Assembly (NCBI RefSeq): GCF_036250675.1
Contig: NZ_CP109592.1
Location: 9,548,001 to 9,612,000 of the forward strand
From: Streptomyces sp. NBC_01689
Lineage (GTDB): Bacteria; Actinomycetota; Actinomycetes; Streptomycetales; Streptomycetaceae
Length of the DNA: 64,000 nt
Direction of reading: 5' to 3'
The notes under the pieces were generated by a model, which saw only the letters and a program-made list of their open reading frames with translations, was not told the origin of the DNA and searched no databases. Positions 17,735 to 26,365 of the stretch are shown piece after piece (within the stretch, counting starts at the first letter, position 1; each line of letters starts with the position of its first letter). Position numbers and translations under genes: made by a program.

Positions 17735-17748
17735 GGGCCGACCGGCCC
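17735..17748. promoter_or_regulatory. Candidate DevR/OsdR operator, divergent region copy 1
   Basis: GGGCCGACCGGCCC, identical to the copy before the response-regulator gene. It sits in the 300-nt divergent region between the cNMP protein (minus) and a stress protein (plus). Confidence 0.55.
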
Positions 17749-17851
17749 CGAGGCCGGGCCGCACGGCACCGGGCCTGGACACGAGGCCGACACTTCCCCC
17801 CAGCGTGTGCGAAGGGCCGCCGTTCCGGGCGTGGAAGGGCGGACAGCACTT

Positions 17852-17865
17852 GGGCCGAAGGGCCC
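17852..17865. promoter_or_regulatory. Candidate DevR/OsdR operator, divergent region copy 2
   Basis: GGGCCGAAGGGCCC lies 101 nt upstream of the stress protein start at 17967, and probably serves the rightward gene while copy 1 serves the leftward pair. Confidence 0.5.
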
Positions 17866-17966
17866 CTCGGGAGGGTCTGCACGGCCTCTGCACCCATGCC
17901 GGCCCTGAGACGAGGCTCGTCGGGAGAAGAGGAAATCCACGGGCATGCACGCTGGAGGTGCGGATC

Positions 17967-18875
17967 ATGCTTCGACACGTCGCCGCGGGGATCGACGGTT
18001 CTCCCGAAAGCCTGGCCGCCGCTCACTGGGCGGCCCGGGAGGCTGTACGCCGAGGCACGGCGCTGCGCCTTGTGCACGCCTGGAAGTGGCAGCCGCGCCC
18101 AACCGCGTCCGTACCGGCGGACCTGCCGCAGAGGGCCTGGGCCGAGGAGACGCTGTCACGAGTGTCGGACACGGTACACGCCGGCCACAGCGACCTGCTG
18201 ATCATCGACGACGTGCTGGAGGACACGCCGGTCACGGCTCTTCTGGCCGCGGCCGGGCAGGCCGACCTGCTGGTTCTCGGTTCCCCTGGGATCAGCGGAG
18301 CAGCCGGGTTCCTGACCGGATCGGTGTCACAGCGGGTGGTCGCCAGGTCGATGCGCACCGTGGTGCTGGTGCGGGCGGGACGGAGCGGCACCGACGAGCA
18401 CTTGTGCGCGACGGACGGGATATCCCCGGAGGAGATACCCGAGACCCCGTACCGCGACGTCGTGCTGGGCCTCGACACCGAGCAGCCGTGCGACGAATTG
18501 ATCGAGTTCGCCTTCGACGCCGCCCGGCGCCGTGCGGCCCCGCTCCGCGTGATCCACGCCTTCGGCGGCCCGTCCGCCTACGCCGCGGCCGGCCGGCTCA
18601 CTCCCGTTGACGGCCCGCGACTACTCGCTGAACAGGAGCGCTTCGTGGTCGGGACGCTGCGTCCCTGGTGCGAGAAGTTCCCTGAGGTCGCCGTGACCGG
18701 GACCGTCGCGAGAGGGAGGGCTGCCAGTTCGCTGATCCGGGCTTCGGCCGACGCGGGTCTCGTGGTCGTGGGACGGCGGATGCGGGAAGCCAGGTTCGGC
18801 ACCCACATCGGATCCGTCGCGCACGCTGTGCTGCATCACGCCCCCGGTCCCGTCGCCGTCGTCCCGCACGTCTGA
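17967..18875 (+). CDS. Universal stress protein, tandem Usp domains
   Basis: A 302-residue two-domain Usp protein. Domain 1 begins RHVAAGIDGSPESLAAAHWAAREA and carries GSPGISGAAGFLTGSVSQ as the nucleotide-loop region. Domain 2 begins near residue 168 (VVLGLDTEQPCDELIEFAFDAA) and ends HHAPGPVAVVPHV. The ATG at 17967 has GGAGGTG upstream. The next gene, the broken pyruvate phosphate dikinase, starts 22 nt after its stop, so the two formed an operon. Confidence 0.88.
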   Translation: MLRHVAAGIDGSPESLAAAHWAAREAVRRGTALRLVHAWKWQPRPTASVPADLPQRAWAEETLSRVSDTVHAGHSDLLIIDDVLEDTPVTALLAAAGQADLLVLGSPGISGAAGFLTGSVSQRVVARSMRTVVLVRAGRSGTDEHLCATDGISPEEIPETPYRDVVLGLDTEQPCDELIEFAFDAARRRAAPLRVIHAFGGPSAYAAAGRLTPVDGPRLLAEQERFVVGTLRPWCEKFPEVAVTGTVARGRAASSLIRASADAGLVVVGRRMREARFGTHIGSVAHAVLHHAPGPVAVVPHV

Positions 18876-18897
18876 GCAGCACCGGAGGACGAGAGAG

Positions 18898-20885
18898 ATG
18901 ACCCGGTACGTGTACGGGTGTGCCGAGGGCGGCCGTGACATGGCGGACCTGCTCGGCGGCAAGGGAGCCAACCTCGCGGAGATGACCCGGCTGGGACTGC
19001 CGGTACCGCCCGGCTCCACCGTCACCACCGACGCCTGCCGGGAACACCTCGCCACGGGCAAGGAGCCGGCGGCGCTGGCCGCTCGGGTCGCGGCAGCAAA
19101 CGGCGAGTTGGAACGTGGCGCCGGTCGTGGACTCGGTGGGCGGGAAAACCCGCTGTTGCTGTCCGTGCGTTCGGGCGGCGAGTTCTCCATGCCCGGCATG
19201 ATGGAGACGATCCTCGACGTCGGTCTCGATGACGCGTCCGTCCTCGGGCTCGCCGAGGCCACAGGCTGCGAGCAGTTCGCACGGGACTCCTACCGCCGCC
19301 TCCTGCAGATGTACGGCCGCACGGTCCTCGATATCGACCCGGCACTGTTCGACCGGCGCGGGACCACCGGCGACCCCGCCGGGCCCGTCGAGGACTTCAC
19401 AACGATGATCCGGAACGCGACGGGCGAGGAGTTCCCGCAGGACCCGGGCGAGCAACTGCACCGGGCGATCCATGCGGTCTTCCGCTCCTGGAACAGCGAA
19501 CGAGCCCGCCTGCACCGCCGTTGCCAACACATCCCCGACGACCTGGTGGCAAGACCGGTCACGCAGCGGTCGTGGCGCGCGGTATGGGCAAGGTGTGCGT
19601 GTGCGCTGCCGAGGAACTGACGGTGGACGCGGAGACACGGACGCTCACCGCACCCGACCGGACCGTGCTCGCCGAAGGCACGGTGATCTCCGTGGACGGC
19701 ACGGCGGGCACGGTCCACCTCGGCGCTCTGCCGCTCACCGACTCGCCGGTGAGCCACTTCCTGGACACCGGGGAACACGACGGAGCGCTGACCGCAGCTG
19801 TGGCCCGTACCCTCGAACACCCCGACAGCCTGCGGCGCTTGGGGGTGCGTGCCAACGACGACAGCCCGAAGGACGCGGCACGTGCCCGCCGCTCCGGAGC
19901 CGAATGCATCGGACCGTGCCGCACCGAGCACATGTTCCTCGGCGAGCGGCGGAGCCTGGTCGAGGCGATGATCCTCGCCGAGGACGAGGCAGGGCGCCGC
20001 ACCGCGCTGGACGCGCTGCTGCCGCTGCAACGGGCGGACTTCGTCGGCATCCTGGCAGCTATGGACGGGCTGCCGGTGACGATCCGGCTGGTCGATCCAC
20101 CGCTGCACGCGTTCCTGCCCGACCGCACCGAACTCGCCGTCCGCGTCGCCACCCGACCCACCGCGCACGACCGGCGTCTGCCGGCCGCTGTGGAGCGCAT
20201 GCACGAGAGCAACCCGATGCCGGGGCTGCGCGGCGTGCGCCTGGGACTGGTCGTCCCGGGACTGGTCGAGATGCAGGTACGGGCGATCGCCGAGGCCGCC
20301 GTGGAACGCCGGCGGGCCGGGGGAGATCCACGGGCCGAGATCATGGTTCCGCTGGTGGGGACGGTCGAAGAACTCAGGATCGTGCGGGCGACGGCGGAGC
20401 GTGTGCTCGCCCAGGTGTCGGACGCCGCCGGGCACCCCGTCGGCTGCCCCCTCGGCACGATGATCGAACTGCCCCGTGCCGCCCTGACCGCGGGGCGGAT
20501 CGCCGAAGCCGCCGACTTCTTCTCCCTCGGCACCAACGACCTGACGCAGACCACGTGGGGACGGTCCCGCGACGACGCCGAGGCATCCTTCTTCCCTGCG
20601 TATCTCGACCGGGGGATCATCGCCACCTCGCCTTTCGAGACCCTCGACCGGGACGGCGTCGGCCGTCTGGTCCGGATCGCCGTCGAAGAGGGCCGTGCGA
20701 CCAGCCCCGCCCTGAAGACCGGCGTCTGCGGCGAACACGGTGGGGACCCGGACTCCATCCACTTCTTCCACGACACCGGCATCGACTACGTCTCCTGCTC
20801 GTCGTTCCGCGTCCCGTCGGCCCGCCTCGAAGCGGGGCGAGCTGCACTCGAGAACCGGGCCGACGGCACGACAGCCGCCACCTAG
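18898..20885 (+). pseudogene. ppdK: Pyruvate phosphate dikinase with an out-of-frame internal deletion
   Basis: The 5' part encodes the start of PPDK (LLGGKGANLAEMTRLGLPVPPG, SVRSGGEFSMPGMMETILDVGL) up to SWNSERARLHRRCQHIPDDL. The sequence then jumps at about 19545-19550 to the phosphohistidine domain (GGKTGHAAVVARGMGKVCVC), but in another frame. About 240-270 codons that normally complete the ATP-grasp domain and lead into the swivelling domain are missing, and the join is out of frame: the first frame ends at 19620 and the second is open to 20885. The C-terminal PEP/pyruvate barrel (LGTNDLTQTTWGRSRDDAEASFF, GVCGEHGGDP) is intact. An intact enzyme of about 880 residues would interconvert PEP and pyruvate with ATP/AMP/Pi; this allele cannot. 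Confidence 0.85.
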
Positions 20886-20913
20886 ACAGCATCGACCAAG
20901 GGGAGGGAACGAC

Positions 20914-21732
20914 ATGACCACCCGTCATGTGATCGTCGGAGTGGACGGCTCGCTCATCGCCGTACGAGCGCTGGACCGGGCCGCCGAGGAAGCGCTGCTG
21001 CGCGGCGCCCCGCTGGACATCGTGTACGCCGTGTCCGACCCCGACGAAGCCGGTCCGGTCCTGGCGTCCGCGGCAGCGCGGGTGCGCGAGCGGCACCCAG
21101 GACTACCCGTCACGGCCTCGGCCTTCCAGGGCGGACCGGTCCAGGCGCTGGCCCGGCACGGCCAAGATGCGGCGCTCACCGTCATCGGCACACGGGGCCT
21201 CGGCGGTCTCGCGGGCTTATTGTTCGGCTCGGTGAGCCTGCGGCTGGCCGCGCGTACGCGAGGTCCACTGCTCGTCGTACGGGGGAACTACAGGGCAGCC
21301 GGCCGTAGCGAGGTGCTGCTCGGCCTGGAGGACGAGGCCGACATGGATGCCGCGGCTTTCGCCTTCGCCGAGGCGCAGCGTCGCGGGCTCCGGCTGCGTG
21401 TGGTGCACGCCGGTCCCCGGTACCGCCCGGCGCCCTCCCTTCCTGCACCGGTTACCGCGGATCGGGTCCGCGACGGTGCGGGCCCACAGGCACAGACCGA
21501 ACCGTCTCCACCGTGCCGTGCTGTGACCGGGTCACGGGAGCAGTGTCCCGGGGTGGCGGTGCAGGCCCGCACGGTCGGCTCCAACCGGATGCGTGCACTG
21601 CTGGAGGCGACGCGTGATGCCGCCGTCGTGGTGGTCGGTTCTGGCAGCCACTCGCACCGCATCGGCCCATGGCCGGGGCCCCTCGCCGCCTTCCTGCTGC
21701 ATCACTCCCACTGTCCGGTCACGGTGGTCTGA
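20914..21732 (+). CDS. Universal stress protein, tandem Usp domains
   Basis: A 272-residue Usp protein. Domain 1 begins HVIVGVDGSLIAVRALDRAAEEALLRG and has GTRGLGGLAGLLFGSVS. Domain 2 begins near residue 130 (VLLGLEDEADMDAAAFAFAEA), has a Pro/Gln-rich middle (about 185-210) and ends HHSHCPVTVV. The ATG at 20914 follows GGGAGGGA; the gene begins 28 nt after the dikinase stop and so belongs to the same ancestral operon. Confidence 0.85.
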   Translation: MTTRHVIVGVDGSLIAVRALDRAAEEALLRGAPLDIVYAVSDPDEAGPVLASAAARVRERHPGLPVTASAFQGGPVQALARHGQDAALTVIGTRGLGGLAGLLFGSVSLRLAARTRGPLLVVRGNYRAAGRSEVLLGLEDEADMDAAAFAFAEAQRRGLRLRVVHAGPRYRPAPSLPAPVTADRVRDGAGPQAQTEPSPPCRAVTGSREQCPGVAVQARTVGSNRMRALLEATRDAAVVVVGSGSHSHRIGPWPGPLAAFLLHHSHCPVTVV

Positions 21733-21836
21733 ACGAGCCTCGGAGAACGATGTCCGGGTCGTTCGGTCCCGCGTGCACAGGGAGGGCCGGCGCGCCGCTA
21801 CTGGCGCTGCCCGTGCGTCCATGGACGAGTGACGCG

Positions 21837-21852
21837 GGGACCGGTCGGTCCC
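21837..21852. promoter_or_regulatory. Candidate DevR/OsdR operator, tandem copy 1
   Basis: GGGACCGGTCGGTCCC is a palindrome 81 nt upstream of the stress gene at 21933. It is the A-variant of the motif, closest to the mycobacterial GGGACT-type half site. Confidence 0.5.
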
Positions 21853-21859
21853 TGACCGT

Positions 21860-21874
21860 GGGACCAGCGGCCCC
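21860..21874. promoter_or_regulatory. Candidate DevR/OsdR operator, tandem copy 2
   Basis: GGGACCAGCGGCCCC begins 23 bp after the start of copy 1, about two helical turns, giving a side-by-side arrangement like tandem DosR boxes. Confidence 0.5.
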
Positions 21875-21932
21875 TCCTGACACAGTCGTGGCACGCGGAG
21901 ACTGAGAGGCGTCCCCCTGAGGAGGTCCGCAC

Positions 21933-22817
21933 ATGTCCCGCGACGTCACCGTCGGCCTGGACGGCTCGCCCGAAAGCACCGCAGCCGCCGACTGGGCCGC
22001 CGACGAGGCGCTGCTGCGCGCCGCGCCCCTGCGCCTCGTGCATGCCTGGCTGTGGCAGCAGCCCTATGCGTACTTGCCTCGGGCGGGTGCTGCTGTGCCG
22101 CCCGTGGACGATCAGCAGGAAGAGTGGGGCCCGCGCCTGCTGCGGCAGACCGCGGCACGGATCGCCGAACGCCACCCCGGTCTGCGCGTCAGTGCCGACC
22201 TGATCGCGGAGCCGCCCGTCACGGGCCTCCTGGCCGCCGCTGAGGACACCGATCTCCTGGTGCTCGGATCCCGGGGCCTGGGCGGCGTGAGGGGATTTCT
22301 GGTCGGCTCGGTCGCACTCGCCGTGGTGGCCCGTGCCAAGGCTCCGCTCGCCCTCGTACGAGCCGGCGAGCGTGCCGGGGAACAGTCCCCGACGGGCGAT
22401 ATCGTGCTCGGGCTCGACCTGGAGCATCCGGACGCCACCGTGATCGGGTTCGCGTTCGACGCAGCTGCCCGCCGAGGGGCAGGCCTTCGCGTCGTCCACG
22501 GTGGGAGCCTGCCGCCCTATGACGGATACGGTGGCGCCCTGGACGCCGGACTCGACTTCGAGTTTGATGCGCCCGCGCAGCGTGAGCTGGCCGAGGTGCT
22601 GCGGCCGTGGCAGGAGAAGTTCCCCGGCGTCGAAACACACGGGCAGGTGGTCGTCGGCAGCGCGGCGCCTCACCTGGTGGAAGCCTCGCGGGACGCGGCC
22701 CTGGTCGTCGTCGGGCGCCGCAGGCGTCGTTCACCCGCGGGCCTGCACGTGGGACCGGTCACGCAGCCGGTCCTGCACCATGCCATGGCCCCGGTCGTGG
22801 TGGTCCCGCACGACTGA
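21933..22817 (+). CDS. Universal stress protein, tandem Usp domains
   Basis: A 294-residue two-domain Usp protein. Domain 1 starts DVTVGLDGSPESTAAADWAADEALLRA and includes GSRGLGGVRGFLVGSVA. Domain 2 starts near residue 157 (IVLGLDLEHPDATVIGFAFDAA) and ends HHAMAPVVVVPHD. GAGGAGG lies directly before the ATG at 21933. It has its own tandem operator upstream and its own hairpin downstream, so it is monocistronic. Confidence 0.88.
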   Translation: MSRDVTVGLDGSPESTAAADWAADEALLRAAPLRLVHAWLWQQPYAYLPRAGAAVPPVDDQQEEWGPRLLRQTAARIAERHPGLRVSADLIAEPPVTGLLAAAEDTDLLVLGSRGLGGVRGFLVGSVALAVVARAKAPLALVRAGERAGEQSPTGDIVLGLDLEHPDATVIGFAFDAAARRGAGLRVVHGGSLPPYDGYGGALDAGLDFEFDAPAQRELAEVLRPWQEKFPGVETHGQVVVGSAAPHLVEASRDAALVVVGRRRRRSPAGLHVGPVTQPVLHHAMAPVVVVPHD

Positions 22818-22843
22818 CCAGCCACCTGACGCGCGGCAAGCGC

Positions 22844-22873
22844 ACGGGCCCGGCACCAAGGTTCCGGGCCCGT
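22844..22873 (+). terminator. Strong hairpin terminator after the stress gene
   Basis: ACGGGCCCGG (22844-22853) and CCGGGCCCGT (22864-22873) form a perfect 10-bp stem around a 10-nt loop, followed by a GGGCTTT stretch. It also lies at the truncated end of the minus-strand DUF4389 remnant. Confidence 0.7.
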
Positions 22874-22890
22874 GGGCTTTGTGGGGTTGG

Positions 22891-23085
22891 ACAGCGCTCG
22901 GTGAACAGGATGGCGAAGAACGCGATCACGCTCACCACGGGGAACGTGATCCACAGGAAGAACAGGAGCACGTATTGGGGGACGGCGAGGGTCCACTTCG
23001 CCAGCCACAGCCACCGGGACAGCGGATCGTCCAGACGTGCGTTCACCCGGACCGGGTTGTCCGGGACCTTCACCAGGCTCGACAT
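22891..23085 (-). pseudogene. Truncated DUF4389 membrane protein
   Basis: The minus frame from the ATG at 23085 encodes PVRVNARLDDPLSRWLWLAKW and a hydrophobic span (YVLLFFLWITFPVVSVIAFFAILFTER), which is the typical opening of DUF4389 proteins of 150-250 residues. After about 65 residues the similarity ends; the open frame then runs through the terminator hairpin and antisense into the stress gene to 22759. Only the first membrane segment and its lead-in remain. The original promoter side (GGAGAGGCACC before the ATG) is intact, so the 3' part was probably deleted. Confidence 0.6.
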
Positions 23086-23311
23086 GGTGCCTCTCCTTCA
23101 GTCCGGCGTGCGAGGCGCCGAGTTGGTCTCATGGGCCGGCGTGGCCGCCCGCGCCCCCTGCGAGCGCTGTTTGGGCCCGGCGGGACGCCGGTCGGCCCAG
23201 AGCCTCGGCACAGTCCGCGACGGCTCATGTGACGGCGGGGCGACCAGGAACGGTCGCCCCGCCGTCGGATGTCCTCCGCCCGTGGGCCGGATCCCCCTGC
23301 CGGTTTCCGCG

Positions 23312-23896
23312 TCAGTTGGTCCTGCGCCGCCACTGCGGTCCGAGCTGCTCCCACTCGCGGCCCCATCGGTCGTGGAGCCGCTGATCGAACCGCCATCGGA
23401 CGACGCGTCCGGCGGCGAGAGCCAGGCTGGCGAAGGCGAGCGCGGCTGCGGCTCCGAACACGTCCGCCTCCACAGCGGCCGTCGAGGCGGAGGTCGGTTC
23501 GGTGGTGAGCCGCCCGCTGCCGTTCAGCCAGACCACAACTTCCGATCCGGCTCGCTGCCCGGGATCCAGCAAGGCCTGGCCGGTACGTGTGGCGCCGTCC
23601 TTCGCCGTCCAGCGGACGGTGGCCCGGACCTGGTCGTAGGGCGTGCCCGCTCCCCTGGTCACGGTCGGAGCCGTGCTCTCGGCGAGAACGGCCTGGACCG
23701 GGTGCCGCTCGCGGCGAAGCTGCGCGAAGGACTCGTCGGCGGCGTGGGCCGTCAGCACGCCGATCACGGTGCCGCCGGTCGCGATGACCATCCAGACCGC
23801 CAGCACGATCCAGGCCCCGACGACGTCCTCGTGTCGTCGCAGAGGATTGGTCCGCCACCGCCACAGCAGTCGACTCACACGCTTGGTCCCGCGCAT
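23312..23896 (-). CDS. Rv1733c-like membrane protein
   Basis: A 194-residue protein with two membrane spans, about residues 26-50 and 145-166, flanking an extracytoplasmic domain of about 95 residues. The N-terminus is basic (RTNPLRRHEDVVGAW). This architecture and motif match the Rv1733c family, whose mycobacterial founder is a DosR-regulon member; the function is unknown. AAGGAGGTG precedes the ATG at 23896. Several candidate DevR boxes lie in the next 230 nt upstream. Confidence 0.7.
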   Translation of the reverse strand: MRGTKRVSRLLWRWRTNPLRRHEDVVGAWIVLAVWMVIATGGTVIGVLTAHAADESFAQLRRERHPVQAVLAESTAPTVTRGAGTPYDQVRATVRWTAKDGATRTGQALLDPGQRAGSEVVVWLNGSGRLTTEPTSASTAAVEADVFGAAAALAFASLALAAGRVVRWRFDQRLHDRWGREWEQLGPQWRRRTN

Positions 23897-24318
23897 CGGA
23901 CCGCACCTCCTTGTCGTCCCGTCACAGACAGGACGGTGGCAGCGGGGACTGCATGGCGGGCAGGGGCCGTCCAGGCGGTATCACGGGCCGTCCGGGCCCC
24001 AGCGAGGTCCGGCGGTCGGCCCGTTCGGCCCTCGTACGCGAAGTGCGGCGCCACCGTCCACGTACGCGAGACCGTCAGCCGACCCGTACCGCCCGCCCGG
24101 TCCCCCGATGGGGACCGACCGGCCCAAGCGGACAGCAGCTGTCACGCTCAGGCTGGACATACAAGTTCAATCCACGCGTGGGGCGATCGCCGAAGGGCTT
24201 TCCACCCGTGTCGGAGCCGACACGGCAGGACACGGGCCACGGTAGTCGCAGGCAGCGGTGAAGCTCCATGCCGTCCTCCTCCACGACCGGCGAGGGCCGA
24301 GCACAGAGAAGGGGTGTC
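23897..24318. promoter_or_regulatory. Divergent control region with several DevR-like palindromes
   Basis: This 420-nt region between the Rv1733c-like gene and the second alcohol dehydrogenase has no gene. It holds GGGCCGTCCGGGCCC (23985-23999), GGCCCGTTCGGCCC (about 24018-24031) and GGGACCGACCGGCCC (24111-24125), plus a weaker GGGGCCGTCCAGGC at about 23963. This is the densest cluster of the motif in the window. Confidence 0.5.
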
Positions 24319-25389
24319 ATGAGAGCACTTGTGTTCCATGGTTCGGGAAAGTCCGCGTGGGAGGATGTCGCGGATCCCGCAATCCAGAACGCCACCGATG
24401 CGATCGTCCGCGTCGACGCGGTCACCATCTGCGGGACTGACCTGCACATCCTCAAGGGTGACGTACCGGAGGTCCGTCCCGGCACGGTGCTCGGACACGA
24501 GGCTGTCGGAGAGATCGTGGAGGTGGGCACCGACGTCAGCACGGTCCGCCCCGGTGACCGGGTGCTGGTGTCGTGCATCACGGCGTGCGGCCGCTGCCGC
24601 TTCTGCCGGGAGGGAATGTACGGACAGTGCCGCGCGGACGGCGGCTGGATCCTCGGCCACCTGATCAATGGCACGCAGGCCGAGTACGTCCGTGTACCGC
24701 ACGCGGACCTGTCCACCCATCCGCTGCCCGGCGCGGTGGACAGCAGGGACGCCGTGCTGCTGGCCGACATCTTGCCCACCGCTTACGAGGTGGGTGTGCT
24801 GAACGGGCGGGTACGGCCCGCGGACACCGTGGTCGTGGTCGGAGCGGGACCCATCGGGCTCGCTGCTGTCACCACGGCACGGCTCTTCACCCCCGAGAAG
24901 ATCATTGCCGTGGACCTGGCCCCAGCACGGCTGGACGCCGCCAAGCACCTCGGCGCTGACGCCGTGGCCGTCGCGGGGGAGGAAGCCGAGCAGCTGGTCG
25001 CCGACCTCACCGAAGGGCTGGGGGCGGATGTCGTCATCGAGGCGGTGGGGGTGCCGGCGAGTTTCGAAGGATGTACACGGATGGTGCGGCCCGGTGGGCA
25101 CGTGGCCAACGTCGGCGTGCACGGCAAGCCCGCGACACTTCACCTCGAAGACCTGTGGGCCAAGAACGTGACCATCACCACCGGACTCGTGGACACGTAC
25201 TCCACGCCCACCCTGCTGCGCATGATGGCCGCGGGGCACCTGCCCACGTCGTCCCTGGTGACCCATACCTTCCCGTTGGAGGCGATGGAGGAGGCCTATG
25301 ACGTCTTCTCGGGGGCCGCGGACACCGGCGCCCTGAAGATCGTCCTCGGCGGGCCGCAGCACGACGCCCTGACGGTCACGACATCCTGA
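24319..25389 (+). CDS. Zinc-dependent alcohol dehydrogenase (Tdh/FDH-like subgroup)
   Basis: A 356-residue medium-chain dehydrogenase distinct from the one at 2486. Catalytic zinc ligands are Cys38, His60 and Glu61 (GHEAVGE); the structural zinc site is Cys90, Cys93, Cys96 and Cys104. The NAD-binding turn is VVGAGPIGLAAVTTARLF near residue 177. The string FCREGMYGQCRADGGWILGH is typical of a threonine/formaldehyde dehydrogenase-like subgroup often described as alcohol dehydrogenase in actinomycete dormancy regulons. The ATG at 24319 follows GAGAAGGGG. The substrate is unknown. Confidence 0.85.
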   Translation: MRALVFHGSGKSAWEDVADPAIQNATDAIVRVDAVTICGTDLHILKGDVPEVRPGTVLGHEAVGEIVEVGTDVSTVRPGDRVLVSCITACGRCRFCREGMYGQCRADGGWILGHLINGTQAEYVRVPHADLSTHPLPGAVDSRDAVLLADILPTAYEVGVLNGRVRPADTVVVVGAGPIGLAAVTTARLFTPEKIIAVDLAPARLDAAKHLGADAVAVAGEEAEQLVADLTEGLGADVVIEAVGVPASFEGCTRMVRPGGHVANVGVHGKPATLHLEDLWAKNVTITTGLVDTYSTPTLLRMMAAGHLPTSSLVTHTFPLEAMEEAYDVFSGAADTGALKIVLGGPQHDALTVTTS

Positions 25390-25408
25390 GACGAGGAAGT
25401 GAACGGCC

Positions 25409-25882
25409 ATGCCGGAACAGACATCGACGCCCGCGTCGTCCGCCACCGTGGACCACGCGTCGGGCGACATCGGGCACCGTATCGCCCGACGACGCGAGGA
25501 ACTCGGCCTGACCCAGGAAGAGACCGCCTCCCGCGCGGGTACTGCTCCCGGATACATCAGGTACCTGGAGGAACAGTGCACCGCCATGCCAGGCATGAGC
25601 GTACTCATCCGCCTCGCCGACGTCCTCGAGACCAGTGTGGCGGCCCTGCGTGGCGGTGAAGCCGACCTGACACCAGGGATCGGCAAGGCCGCTGCGTCGA
25701 TCCGGCCGCCGTCACCGGGCGTCGGATCGCCGTGCCCTGAGTGTCGGTACCGGCGGCCGCCGCTCCGTCGTCCGGCGGGGACCGGTCGGCCCCGCGGCGT
25801 GCCGTTCCACAGGCGGCAACGCATGCCACCGCACGCCTTGAGAGTTGGACCCCGCGATGAATCCCCACGACGGCTTCCGTGA
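25409..25882 (+). pseudogene. XRE-family HTH protein, apparently a truncated XRE-PPOX fusion
   Basis: Residues 1-90 form a good XRE DNA-binding domain (IGHRIARRREELGLTQEETASRAGTAPGYIRYLEE). In streptomycetes this domain, with just this N-terminal lead, is commonly followed by a PPOX flavin-binding domain. Here the similarity stops around residue 93 (PGIGKAA) and the rest of the frame is Pro/Arg-rich non-coding-like sequence that overlaps the start of the separate PPOX gene. A DevR-type box falls inside this tail. I read it as a 3'-truncated gene joined to the control region of another PPOX gene. An independent 157-residue regulator is the alternative. Confidence 0.55.
25778..25793. promoter_or_regulatory. 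Candidate DevR/OsdR operator upstream of the PPOX gene
   Basis: GGGACCGGTCGGCCCC lies 64 nt upstream of the ATG at 25857, inside the non-conserved tail of the preceding XRE frame. Its presence supports the view that this tail is really control DNA. Confidence 0.5.
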
Positions 25883-26300
25883 ACTCGACCGCGAGGAGTG
25901 CCTGCGTCTGTTGTCGCGGGTCCCGATAGGCCGCGTCGTCCACACGCGCCATGCCCTGCCCGCCGTTCTGCCGGTCAACTTCAGCCTGGACACCGATTCC
26001 GCTGTGGTGATGCGGACTTCGGCCGACTCGGAACTGGTCGCCGCGATCGACGGTGCGGTGATCGCTTTCGAAGCGGACGAGGTGGATGCGGCAGCCCGTT
26101 CCGGCTGGAGCGTCGTGGTCACCGGACGCGCCGCGATGGTGACTGATCCAGCCGAGCATGGCCGGCTCACCCGTACCGGGCCGCGCTCCTGGGTGGCCTC
26201 GCCCGAGGAGGTGTTCATCCGGGTCGAGCCCGAACTGGTGACCGGCCGTCAGCTCGTAGGGGGCCGCTCCGTCCACGGGCTGGGGCTGTCCTCGTCCTGA
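25857..26300 (+). CDS. Pyridoxamine 5'-phosphate oxidase-fold protein
   Basis: A 147-residue split-barrel protein of the PPOX/FMN-binding type: LDREECLRLLSRVPIGRVVHTRHALPAVLPVNFSLD, then VVMRTSADSELVAAIDGAVIAFEADEVD and SGWSVVVTGRAAMV. Such small proteins bind FMN, F420 or haem and are common in DosR regulons. The ATG at 25857 is preferred to the TTG at 25845 on position, although no strong ribosome binding site is visible. A large hairpin terminator follows. Confidence 0.75.
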   Translation: MNPHDGFRELDREECLRLLSRVPIGRVVHTRHALPAVLPVNFSLDTDSAVVMRTSADSELVAAIDGAVIAFEADEVDAAARSGWSVVVTGRAAMVTDPAEHGRLTRTGPRSWVASPEEVFIRVEPELVTGRQLVGGRSVHGLGLSSS

Positions 26301-26320
26301 TCATCGCTTCGGCACGCGAA

Positions 26321-26365
26321 CGGCTCCGTGGTCCCCCCGGGCTATCCGGGGGGACCACGGAGCCG
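26321..26365 (+). terminator. Very strong hairpin terminator after the PPOX gene
   Basis: A perfect 20-bp inverted repeat (26321-26340 and 26346-26365) encloses a 5-nt loop (GCTAT). It starts 20 nt after the PPOX stop. It marks the end of the continuous dormancy island. Confidence 0.8.
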
